NCBI GenBank assembly: GCA_030917665.1
Contig: JAUPUH010000028.1
Span: 1-13,176, forward strand
DNA: 13,176 nt
DNA from: Patescibacteria group bacterium
GTDB taxonomy: Bacteria > Patescibacteriota > Minisyncoccia > Phycocordibacterales > PALSA-1337
Reading direction: 5' to 3'
Made by a program: the position numbers and the translations under genes. The notes beneath the pieces were generated by a model. It was given only the letters and a program-made list of their open reading frames with translations. It made no database searches and was not told the DNA's origin. Below, in pieces: positions 6,127-12,968 of the stretch; position 1 is the stretch's first letter; each line of letters begins with the position of its first letter.

Positions 6127-6162
6127 ATGAGCACATTAACAAAACAATACGGTATCTTATGA
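6127..6162 (+). CDS. Possible 11-codon coupling ORF before prephenate dehydratase
   Basis: ATG 6127 follows AGGA (6119-6122) with a 4-nt gap and runs 11 codons (MSTLTKQYGIL) to TGA 6160-6162. That stop overlaps the ATG of prephenate dehydratase (ATGA at 6159-6162). The enzyme start has no Shine-Dalgarno of its own, so a terminating ribosome could restart there. It could equally be chance; no similarity of the peptide is recognised. Confidence 0.35.
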   Translation: MSTLTKQYGIL

Positions 6163-7034
6163 ACAAAACAACATTCCTCGCGCCCTTCGGGGCAACCTTC
6201 TCACACGATGCGTATGTCATGCTCTCAGAGCTTTTTTCAGCGCCTCTCGTTACCGAAGGAAATTACATTCCAGCTGGAGCCAATGGAGAGATCCTAAAGC
6301 TTATGCGGGAACACGGTGGGTATGGGGCGATCGCCATGGAGACACTTGCAGAAGGCAGGGTCGCGGAGCCTCTAGAGGCCTTCATTGAGCTACTCAAATT
6401 CTATGAAAATATTACGCAGTGCCCTTTCCATGTCGTTGGTGCGGTTCGCATGAGAATCCATTTTTGTCTCATGGCACGACACGGAATGACACGGGATTCG
6501 ATTAAAAGAATCATCGCCCATCCGAAAGCAATCGGCCCCTGTAAGAAATCGATCGAATCAATGGGGACGATAATGATGAGCGCACCAAGCAACGGCGAAG
6601 CAGCGCGTCTTGTCGCCCAAAGTGAGGAGCATGCTGATTGTGCGGCCCTCGGACCCACATCAGCTGCAGAAAAGTATGGCCTGCACATCCTCGACAATCA
6701 ATTCGAGAATCAGGAAGCTGTAACGACATTCTTTCTCATTGCGCCCAAAGCACATGAAAGAGCGGTCGGAAAAGAGAACCGTATGCTCATCGTCTTCAAG
6801 GTTCCTCAACACAAATCAGGGGCATTGGTAAAGTGTTTGCTTCCTTTTGATACCGAGGGATTAAATCTGATTCAGATTCACTCAGTTCATGTCGGCAACC
6901 ATACCTACAACTTCGCAATTGAGATTGAGGTTAAGGATAATCAGCGTGAAGCCATGAATCGAGCAATGAAAGTATTCGGTGCATATGTTGAAAACCATAT
7001 TGCCTTCGGACCTTTCGAAGTAGTGACAAACTAA
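6159..7034 (+). CDS. pheA: Prephenate dehydratase, divergent, with C-terminal ACT domain
   Basis: Converts prephenate to phenylpyruvate in Phe synthesis; 291 residues, usual for a monofunctional enzyme. The N-terminus FLAPFGATFSHDAY matches the family's FLGPxGTFSxxA opening. HPKAIGPC corresponds to SHPQALAQC, and SAAEKYGLHILDNQFENQEAVTTFFLI to the end of the catalytic domain. An ACT domain follows (about 209-285) with GALV at 221-224. Deviations: the TRF motif reads TTF (189-191), keeping the catalytic Thr but losing Arg; the ENS motif reads ETL (about 61-63); and the ESRP motif of Phe feedback binding is replaced by HSVH (about 241-244). ATG 6159 is chosen because upstream in-frame codons belong to the terminator. 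It is expressed from the attenuator promoter and ends at a strong terminator. A related ACT-containing enzyme cannot be fully excluded. Confidence 0.85.
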   Translation: MNKTTFLAPFGATFSHDAYVMLSELFSAPLVTEGNYIPAGANGEILKLMREHGGYGAIAMETLAEGRVAEPLEAFIELLKFYENITQCPFHVVGAVRMRIHFCLMARHGMTRDSIKRIIAHPKAIGPCKKSIESMGTIMMSAPSNGEAARLVAQSEEHADCAALGPTSAAEKYGLHILDNQFENQEAVTTFFLIAPKAHERAVGKENRMLIVFKVPQHKSGALVKCLLPFDTEGLNLIQIHSVHVGNHTYNFAIEIEVKDNQREAMNRAMKVFGAYVENHIAFGPFEVVTN

Positions 7035-7040
7035 AATCAC

Positions 7041-7082
7041 AGGGACTTGCAGCAGCTTATGCTGCAAGTCCCTTTTTATTTT
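7041..7082. terminator. Strong terminator between pheA and the ABC-F gene
   Basis: Perfect 14-bp arms (7041-7054 and 7060-7073) around the 5-nt loop GCTTA, followed on the plus strand by CCTTTTTATTTTT. On the minus strand the same hairpin follows the ABC-F stop and is trailed by a weaker T-rich stretch, so it probably works both ways. Confidence 0.9.
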
Positions 7083-8536
7083 TCCAAATCAAGTGTGTCG
7101 TCTATACGGATTTTCGCTACGAATTCTGGCACATGAGAAACGAGAATCATTGCACCTTTGTATTCATTCAATGCTTCTGCAATCAAAGGAAGGTGGCGGA
7201 AGTTGATATGGTTTGTCGGCTCATCAAGAATAAGAAGTCCTGGGCGCTCGATAACAAGACGAGCAAAAGCCACGAGACCTTTTTGTCCTTCTGATAGACT
7301 TCCGACTCTCGTATTCATAACATCGCCACTAATGAGGAATCCTGCTGCAATTGATCGCATATCCTCTTCTCCGAGATCCTTTCGGAATTTTTCGACAATG
7401 TCCATGAGAGATTCTCGCACCGTATGATCGAAATTCAATGTTGAAAAATCCTGCCTGTAATATCCGACGCGCACGCCGTCCGCGATCACAGAACCTTTTC
7501 CTCCTTCAGCGATAGTCTGCAAGAGCGTCGTTTTACCTATTCCGTTCGGTCCTCTTAAAAGAAGATGAGTATTCTTCTTTAATGAAATATTCGCCTTACG
7601 GTTCGTCGCCTCATGGTTCTTGATGACCTTGTATGAATTAATCTTGATGATTTCTCCGACAATCTCGGGCTGTGATGGAATTTCAAAAGGTCTGATCGTT
7701 CGATCTTCTTTTCGAACATCGACGATCTCTTCTTCAAGCTCTTCAGCCTTCTCACGCATTCTTTTTGCAACAAGACGCATCTGACCCCCTTTGTGTGAGA
7801 AGAAGTTCGCCTTGTCTTTGTTTTCCTGGATCTCTTTTGCGAGCTGCGCGTTCTTCATGTTTTCTTTTTCAATACGTGCAGAAATCTGTTCGACTACTTT
7901 GAAATAGTTTCCGAAATATTGTTCAATCTTCTTTGTATAGACATCAAGATAAAGAACTCCATCAGTAAAAGAGTTGAGGAAATCTGCGTCGTGGGAAATA
8001 ACGATGACGGTGTTTTTGTAATTCTTAATAAATTGGGTCAAATGCTCAATACCAGCCTTGTCGAGATTATTCGTCGGCTCATCGAGAAGAAGGAGGTCTG
8101 GCTGTTGGATGATTGCAGAAGCAAGAAGAAGTCGGGCTTGCTGACCTCCGGAAAATGAACGCACTATGCGGTCATGCGGTGCATGAAAATTCACAACCTC
8201 GAGAACCTCTTCGATCTTTACATCAATATCATAAACTTTTTCTTTGAAGCATCTTTCAAAGAATTCTCGCATTGTAAGATCGAGCTGATCGCGAGGAATT
8301 ACCTGTTTTGCCTGGGCAATCGAAACACCGTTCAGAATATTCACCTTCCCTGACTCAGGCTTTGTCGTACCGGAAATGAGACTAAAGAGCGTACTTTTAC
8401 CGGCTCCATTCTGTCCCATAAGAGTCACTTTCATTCCCCGTCGCACAGAGAAACTCACCTCATCGAGGATGGGCTTGTTGTGACCGAATTCGAACGAAAC
8501 ATCGTCAAAAGTTAGTAATGCATCATTTTTAGACAT
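7076..8536 (-). CDS. ABC-F family ATPase (ribosome-associated, Uup/YdiF-like)
   Basis: 486 residues, two ABC domains and no membrane segments: the ABC-F plan. Domain 1: Walker A GQNGAGKST (41-49), signature SFSGGQ (127-132), Walker B LLLLDEPTNNLD (148-159), H-loop ISHD (180-183). The linker (about 200-285), charged and helical, corresponds to the P-site tRNA interaction motif. Domain 2: Walker A GPNGIGKTT (329-337), signature SLSEGQ (413-418), Walker B LLILDEPTNHIN (434-445), H-loop VSH (466-468). The D-loop Asp of domain 2 is replaced by Asn445. Family members act on the ribosomal E site in translation or antibiotic protection; which role applies here is not clear. Ends within the terminator region, and starts 33 bp after the DUF2339 stop, so possibly the second gene of that transcript. 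Confidence 0.93.
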   Translation of the reverse strand: MSKNDALLTFDDVSFEFGHNKPILDEVSFSVRRGMKVTLMGQNGAGKSTLFSLISGTTKPESGKVNILNGVSIAQAKQVIPRDQLDLTMREFFERCFKEKVYDIDVKIEEVLEVVNFHAPHDRIVRSFSGGQQARLLLASAIIQQPDLLLLDEPTNNLDKAGIEHLTQFIKNYKNTVIVISHDADFLNSFTDGVLYLDVYTKKIEQYFGNYFKVVEQISARIEKENMKNAQLAKEIQENKDKANFFSHKGGQMRLVAKRMREKAEELEEEIVDVRKEDRTIRPFEIPSQPEIVGEIIKINSYKVIKNHEATNRKANISLKKNTHLLLRGPNGIGKTTLLQTIAEGGKGSVIADGVRVGYYRQDFSTLNFDHTVRESLMDIVEKFRKDLGEEDMRSIAAGFLISGDVMNTRVGSLSEGQKGLVAFARLVIERPGLLILDEPTNHINFRHLPLIAEALNEYKGAMILVSHVPEFVAKIRIDDTLDLEK

Positions 8537-8569
8537 GCACTAGAGCATATCATATTGAACTCGGCAATG

Positions 8570-10357
8570 CTATTGATTTGATGTATTATCTATACCCTTG
8601 AGTCTGTCGCGATACTTAACATATACAAACGAAGCCGAAAGAGCGATTATTCCGAAAACAATAAATGAGATGATTCTGTAGATTTCCCCAAGGCTCCAAA
8701 TATCAACAACAACTTTAAATGCTGTAATCATAAAAAGTGTAAGCCCCATGTACCTTACCGTCACGAACCGCTTCGCAAATCCGACAGATGTAAGCATCGC
8801 AGCATAGAGAGCCCAGAGCACAGAGACGGAAGTATTTGACCAATTTCTAATCTGGGTATTTGTAATATCACCAATCTGCTGTAATTCATAGTATGCTGTT
8901 ATCTGTGTTGTGAACGCATAGAGTGTGAGAATATTTGCCATGAGAACAAATACGGATAATCCCCTCTGCTGTATCTCTGTTGATGCACTTCCATAACGGT
9001 AATACATGAAAGCGATAGCATACGCGACCACAACCGCCATCATTATCATTACAAAAGGTCCGTTGAAGAACACGACAAACTCCGCTGTCTTCCTGAAGGT
9101 TATGAGGTAGTAGAAAAGATCAAAGAGTCCGCAAATATAAACGATAACACCCATAATCTGGAAGCCTCTGCTTGATGAAGACGAGGCGAGAATATAAAGA
9201 ACAACAGCCTCAACGAACCACCACGCAGCAATCCATGGTCCTGAAAACTCGATAGGCACTGCGACTGTAAGGAAACTTACAGCAAGTCCTGGCAAAAATA
9301 CATTGAGCGTGCGGTCGCTTGAATTTTCCTTGTATGCGATAAGGGCGATGAGTATATAAAACCCTGCCACAAGCACTGAACCAAGGCTCACATAATGTTT
9401 GTATTCAGGCATAAGAATCTGATAACAGACAAGAGCAAAACTGAGAGCTGTGGTCGTCATAACGAAGTAATCAATTTCAACAGCTTTTGCCTTTTCAACG
9501 ATAATTCTAAATACGGAAGACGCTGTGAAGATAAGGAACTGAACGAGGACGAAGAGTAGGGTCGGAATAAGCATCTCATTCGTGTATAAAGCCACCATCC
9601 ATGTTCCAAATATAAACCATGTACCAACGAGTCCGCACAGAATAAGATTTGTCCATCTCTTATAAAGTAGTATTCCGAGGATACCAGCGTTAAGAATCGT
9701 TATGTAAGTAAAGGTAATAAATTCACCAAGATTCGTAACCCCAATAAGTACCGGCGAAAGAAATGCACCGATGAAAGCGATATAAGAAAGCACAACTGTG
9801 GCGTTTGCGATACTCAAGAAGACTCCGATAGCAGTAACCACGATCATTCCCATGAAAGCGAACATTGGGTCAACAAGGTGATAGAGTGCGTATGAAGAAA
9901 ATACTGAAACATAAAGTATTGCCAAACCTCCGCCCATAAGTAAATCAGAATATTGAAGATATTTCTTTCTTAAATATTGCCCCATTCCCATAACCGCAAT
10001 ACCGATCAGAATTCCAATTGCGACTCTTCCCTCTGGACCAACCCAGTTGTTATCAAAGGCATATTTCAAAAAGAATGCAACACCGATTATAACCGCAGCA
10101 ATACCGATTCTACCGAGAATTCTTCCGGAAACCTCTTCACTCGATATATCGCTCTTAACTGAGTTGGCGGCTGGAATAGCCTGTGTCAAAACGGGAGAAG
10201 AAGACACAGCTGGTGCAGCGGGTGCTGCTTGTAATGGCTGTTCAGTAGACTTCACTGCCACCTTGCCAGATTTCTTAATCGATTCCTCAAGCTTACCAAT
10301 CCGATTGTTCTGATGAATAAAAGCCACAAGAATCACAAGAAAAAGTATGAAGTACAT
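8570..10357 (-). CDS. DUF2339 polytopic membrane protein
   Basis: 595 residues. An N-terminal hydrophobic helix (about 1-15) is followed by a short charged stretch, then an Ala/Pro/Ser-rich linker (about 38-70), and SGRILGRIGIAAVIIGVAFFLKYAFDNNWVGPEGRVAIGI, the typical DUF2339 opening. More than a dozen hydrophobic helices follow to the C-terminus, with short loops. Function is unknown for the family. Loss of periodic charged residues inside helices suggests no obvious transport path. An extended -10 (TGCTATACT, minus strand 10389-10381) lies about 24 nt before ATG. The gene is divergent from the SGNH hydrolase, sharing a 49-bp intergenic region, and may be co-transcribed with the ABC-F gene. 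Confidence 0.88.
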   Translation of the reverse strand: MYFILFLVILVAFIHQNNRIGKLEESIKKSGKVAVKSTEQPLQAAPAAPAVSSSPVLTQAIPAANSVKSDISSEEVSGRILGRIGIAAVIIGVAFFLKYAFDNNWVGPEGRVAIGILIGIAVMGMGQYLRKKYLQYSDLLMGGGLAILYVSVFSSYALYHLVDPMFAFMGMIVVTAIGVFLSIANATVVLSYIAFIGAFLSPVLIGVTNLGEFITFTYITILNAGILGILLYKRWTNLILCGLVGTWFIFGTWMVALYTNEMLIPTLLFVLVQFLIFTASSVFRIIVEKAKAVEIDYFVMTTTALSFALVCYQILMPEYKHYVSLGSVLVAGFYILIALIAYKENSSDRTLNVFLPGLAVSFLTVAVPIEFSGPWIAAWWFVEAVVLYILASSSSSRGFQIMGVIVYICGLFDLFYYLITFRKTAEFVVFFNGPFVMIMMAVVVAYAIAFMYYRYGSASTEIQQRGLSVFVLMANILTLYAFTTQITAYYELQQIGDITNTQIRNWSNTSVSVLWALYAAMLTSVGFAKRFVTVRYMGLTLFMITAFKVVVDIWSLGEIYRIISFIVFGIIALSASFVYVKYRDRLKGIDNTSNQ

Positions 10358-10380
10358 AAAATTATGATGTTATGCATATA

Positions 10381-10389
10381 AGTATAGCA
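10381..10389 (-). promoter_or_regulatory. Extended -10 promoter of the DUF2339 gene
   Basis: TGCTATACT on the minus strand, with no good -35. The predicted start is about 17 nt before ATG 10357. Confidence 0.5.
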
Positions 10390-10392
10390 AAT

Positions 10393-10400
10393 GATAAGAT
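10393..10400 (+). promoter_or_regulatory. Extended -10 promoter of the SGNH hydrolase gene (leaderless)
   Basis: TG-A-TAAGAT, with the hexamer at 10395-10400 ending 7 nt before ATG 10407. Transcription would begin at the start codon. No convincing -35. Confidence 0.45.
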
Positions 10401-10406
10401 ATCTGC

Positions 10407-11033
10407 ATGAACAGCAGAAAGAAAATGTTGATAGTAGCTGGAGCGATTTTAGTCATATTCGGGGTATGGTTTTTCTTCTTTAAAAATAATGAATCTGAAA
10501 TTATCAATAGGAACTCGCGAGGGACGAGCATCGTCGCTTTTGGTGATAGTCTCATCAACGGTGTCGGTTCCACTGAAGGATCTGATTTTGTTTCCCTTCT
10601 CTCTGAACGGATTGATCAGCCAATCATAAATCTCGGTGTAAATGGGAACACCACGGTCGACGGCCTGGCTCGAATTAACAAAGCACTCGACGAGGATCCG
10701 AAAATCGTCATTCTCCTTCTTGGAGGAAATGATTATCTGAAGAAAGTTCCAATAGATGAAACTTTCAAAAATCTTGAACTCATGGTTAAAGCAATTCAAA
10801 AACAAGGCTCAATGGTACTTCTCCTCGGTGTGCGCGGAGGATTGCTTACAGACATATTCGCTGAGAGATTTGAAGAATTTGCAGCATCACACGGCGTCGC
10901 CTTCGTACCAAATGTTCTCGACGGGCTCATTGCAAAAAATAAATATATGTCAGATGCAGTACATCCAAACGATGCAGGCTATGAAAAAATTGCAGATAAA
11001 GTTGAACCGACACTCAGAAGACTTTTAAAATAA
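10407..11033 (+). CDS. Membrane-anchored SGNH/GDSL hydrolase (TesA-like esterase)
   Basis: 208 residues. The N-terminal signal anchor (MNSRKKM, then hydrophobic 8-25) places the catalytic domain outside the membrane. SGNH blocks: I VAFGDSLINGVG with Ser48; II GVNGN with Gly77/Asn81 in the oxyanion region; III LLGGND with Asn108; V DAVHPN with Asp183 and His186, the catalytic pair. This is closest to arylesterase/lysophospholipase TesA-type enzymes. The substrate (lipid, acyl or sugar ester) cannot be read from sequence. It is a single-gene transcript with a leaderless-type promoter and its own terminator. Confidence 0.9.
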   Translation: MNSRKKMLIVAGAILVIFGVWFFFFKNNESEIINRNSRGTSIVAFGDSLINGVGSTEGSDFVSLLSERIDQPIINLGVNGNTTVDGLARINKALDEDPKIVILLLGGNDYLKKVPIDETFKNLELMVKAIQKQGSMVLLLGVRGGLLTDIFAERFEEFAASHGVAFVPNVLDGLIAKNKYMSDAVHPNDAGYEKIADKVEPTLRRLLK

Positions 11034-11060
11034 AAAAACACCGCGTTGAGCGGTATTTTT
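11034..11060. terminator. Bidirectional terminator between SGNH hydrolase and doxX-like genes
   Basis: ACCGC / GCGGT arms (11040-11044, 11050-11054) with loop GTTGA, flanked by an A5 tract and a T5 tract. It gives a T-run on either strand and serves the two convergent genes. Confidence 0.65.
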
Positions 11061-11075
11061 CTTAAGAGGCACTAA

Positions 11076-11483
11076 CTAGATGGCTGGGGTTACAGGAGCC
11101 TGAGCCTTCTTGAACTTATTAAGTGCGAATTTACCTGCTCCAGTACCGATAAGAGCAACTGCTGCAGCGATTATCGCAAGATGTCCAGCAAGTGTATCTG
11201 GTGCATTCTTAAAGGTAAGGAATGTCGCAACGATAATAACAACTGCAACAAAAAGTGAAGCGTATCGTGTAAAGAGACCCAACACAAGTAGAATACCAGC
11301 AATCAATTCTCCATATGCAACGATATATGTAAGGAATGTAGGAATTCCGAGAGCGCCAAAGAAACCGAGTATCATCTCCATGTTTGTAACCTTCATCCAG
11401 CCCGCATTGATAAAGATACCTCCAATGAGAAGTCGTGTGACAAGTAATGCAATATCTGCCCGTACGTTTATGATTTTATTCAT
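11076..11483 (-). CDS. DoxX family membrane protein
   Basis: 135 residues with four hydrophobic helices. The first reads ALLVTRLLIGGIFINAGWMKV, with the Arg and GxxK-like end typical of DoxX, and the second half of the domain contains YGELIAGILLVLGLFTRYAS, also diagnostic. A short Lys/Ala/Pro tail closes the protein. The family includes thiosulfate:quinone oxidoreductase subunits and small redox-associated membrane proteins; the exact role here is unknown. It lies 51 bp downstream of the YqfO-like stop on the same strand, with a possible promoter in between, so it may be expressed alone as well as with the upstream cluster. Confidence 0.9.
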   Translation of the reverse strand: MNKIINVRADIALLVTRLLIGGIFINAGWMKVTNMEMILGFFGALGIPTFLTYIVAYGELIAGILLVLGLFTRYASLFVAVVIIVATFLTFKNAPDTLAGHLAIIAAAVALIGTGAGKFALNKFKKAQAPVTPAI

Positions 11484-11512
11484 GGTTATATTATTAAGCT
11501 GATTATTCGACT

Positions 11513-11540
11513 ATTTTACCTGATTCGAGCATTTTCACAA
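11513..11540 (-). promoter_or_regulatory. Possible promoter of the doxX-like gene
   Basis: On the minus strand, TTGTGA (11540-11535), 16-bp spacer, TAAAAT (11518-11513), overlapping the end of the preceding gene. Moderate match only. Confidence 0.4.
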
Positions 11541-11867
11541 GTTCTCTATATTTTCCAAAGGATAAACATCCATTGCAACCTCTTCATATGGATGCACCTC
11601 CTTTATTGCTTTCATTACTTCCTTCAATTTCTCTCGAGAACAAGTAACTTCAATTCTCTCTTCTGCAACTTCCTCTGGTTTTCCAACTTCACCAATATGA
11701 GGATTTGCGCCTTGTTCGGGTTTGAATCTTCCAATTCCTTTTGTGGAAAATGAACATGAGGAATAGTTACCGAGCTTGCCAGCCCCAGCTTTACCCACCA
11801 CCTCACGAACAACGTCAGTGTGACTTTCAGGAACATAGACAACAATTTTTACGTATTTTGAAGGCAT
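11535..11867 (-). CDS. Stand-alone YqfO/NIF3-associated PII-like domain protein
   Basis: 110 residues. Begins KYVKIVVYVPESHTDVVREVVGKAGAGKLGNYSSCSF and ends HPYEEVAMDVYPLEN, the marks of the domain inserted in YqfO (NIF3) proteins, which folds like PII/CutA trimers. Here it is alone, without the NIF3 metal-binding halves. Stand-alone members are common and are usually annotated as NGG1p-interacting factor; the role is unknown, and small-molecule or metal sensing is inferred from fold. It lies 9 bp after the SDR gene, so it is very likely in the same operon as csaA and the SDR. Confidence 0.85.
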   Translation of the reverse strand: MPSKYVKIVVYVPESHTDVVREVVGKAGAGKLGNYSSCSFSTKGIGRFKPEQGANPHIGEVGKPEEVAEERIEVTCSREKLKEVMKAIKEVHPYEEVAMDVYPLENIENL

Positions 11868-11876
11868 AATTTTAGA

Positions 11877-12539
11877 TTACCAACCTCTTTCTTTTCCTTC
11901 CAACCAAAATCTCCCTGTCTCGACTTTTGAAAGTGCAAGATTATAAATATCTTGAGCTGCCTCTTCAGGAAGTCTAGGACCCTCTTCACCTCCCATATCA
12001 GTTTTTACCCAACCTGGATCAAGAGCAGATACTGTGATGCCATCTGGTCGTAGCTGTTTGCTCATTGTTCTCGTAAACATATTGATTGCAGTCTTTGAAA
12101 TCTTGTATGCGGGGGTGTGCCATGTATCTTCAATCGGATCTACAAGTGAAGAAGCCATAGAGGAAATGTTTATGATATGGCTGGGGTTATTTAACAGAGG
12201 CAATAATTGGAGAGTAAAATCTGCGGTGCCAATTATATTTACTTCAAGCGTGTCTCTTAATTTCTTTATTTCTAAAGGATTCCCTATATCATCAAAACTT
12301 GCTGCTGCATTATTTACAAGAACATCTATTTTCTTTTCAAGTCTTCCTATCGCATCCGTTGCCTTTTTGATTGTCTTTGGCTTAAGATAATCTGCTTGGA
12401 TAGCTACAAAATTTTTATCAGAAATATCTATAGTTCCAGTTGTTGATGTCCCTATAACAAACCAACCCTCTGCAAGAAATTTCTTCGCAGTCGCGAGTCC
12501 AATTCCCCTACTAGCTCCTGTTATAATCGTAGTTTTCAT
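11877..12539 (-). CDS. SDR family NAD(P)-dependent oxidoreductase
   Basis: 220 residues from ATG 12539; a TTG at 12563 would add eight residues overlapping csaA and is not needed. A classical short-chain dehydrogenase: cofactor loop TGASRGIG (7-14), NNAA (76-79), catalytic Ser in INISSMAS (about 126), Tyr145 and Lys149 in YKISK, DPGWVKTDM after the active site. Asn of the catalytic tetrad is in EVNIIG. Arg/Ser after the first Gly motif leaves NADP preference open. Substrate unknown. Gap to csaA is 4 bp and to the YqfO-like gene 9 bp; one operon. Confidence 0.93.
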   Translation of the reverse strand: MKTTIITGASRGIGLATAKKFLAEGWFVIGTSTTGTIDISDKNFVAIQADYLKPKTIKKATDAIGRLEKKIDVLVNNAAASFDDIGNPLEIKKLRDTLEVNIIGTADFTLQLLPLLNNPSHIINISSMASSLVDPIEDTWHTPAYKISKTAINMFTRTMSKQLRPDGITVSALDPGWVKTDMGGEEGPRLPEEAAQDIYNLALSKVETGRFWLEGKERGW

Positions 12540-12543
12540 GGTA

Positions 12544-12879
12544 TTAAAACAGTTTACCTCCAATCACTGCCTCATTCAAATCTGGTGTGATCAAAATAAC
12601 TTTCCCCTCCTTGTCAGACACCCCAAGCGTAAGTACCTCTGATTCAAACGGTCCAATCTTTCTTGGGGGAAAATTAACAACACCTAGTACCAGTTTTCCC
12701 AACAATTCCTCTTTTTTATACAAAGCAACAATCTGAACTGAAGAATTCTTAATCCCAATCTCAGGGCCAAAATCTATCTTTAATTTGTAGGCAGGTTTCT
12801 TAGCTTCAGGAAAATCGCTTACCTCAACTACTTTTCCAACTCTTATGTCTAATTTTTGAAAGTCTTCGATGGTTGCCAT
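12544..12879 (-). CDS. csaA: CsaA-like tRNA-binding domain protein
   Basis: 111 residues, the full length of CsaA. Begins MATIEDFQKLDIRVGKVVEVSDFPEAKKPAYKL and contains IDFGPEIGIKNSS and LGVVNFPPRKIGPFESEVLTLG, the OB-fold of the EMAP II/Trbp111/MetRS C-terminal family. Homologous CsaA dimers bind tRNA and have been described as export-related chaperones in Bacillus. First gene of the csaA - SDR - YqfO-like cluster. A TATAAT on the minus strand (12921-12916) about 37 nt upstream is a possible -10, without a clear -35. Confidence 0.93.
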   Translation of the reverse strand: MATIEDFQKLDIRVGKVVEVSDFPEAKKPAYKLKIDFGPEIGIKNSSVQIVALYKKEELLGKLVLGVVNFPPRKIGPFESEVLTLGVSDKEGKVILITPDLNEAVIGGKLF

Positions 12880-12927
12880 ATTGCATTAAATCTAGCATAT
12901 TCATCATTTTTAATCATTATAGTGAAA

Positions 12928-12949
12928 GAGCGGGCCTTGCGGTCCGCCC
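12928..12949. terminator. GC-rich hairpin, probable terminator of the rightmost gene
   Basis: GAGCGGGCC (12928-12936) and GGTCCGCCC (12941-12949) pair with one mismatch and one wobble around a 4-nt loop (GCAA when read on the minus strand). It lies 19 bp after the stop of the leftward gene ending at 12969. The T-run is modest on both strands. Confidence 0.5.
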
Positions 12950-12968
12950 TTTTGAAAAAATCCGATCG

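Noticed and set aside
6102..6158. N-terminal extension of prephenate dehydratase (start at 6102)
   Set aside because: It lies in the terminator stem and T-tract of the attenuator, and the family's N-terminus matches ATG 6159.
11624..11845. Minus-strand ORF of 73 codons
   Set aside because: It is a frame shadow of the YqfO-like gene, which has recognisable motifs.
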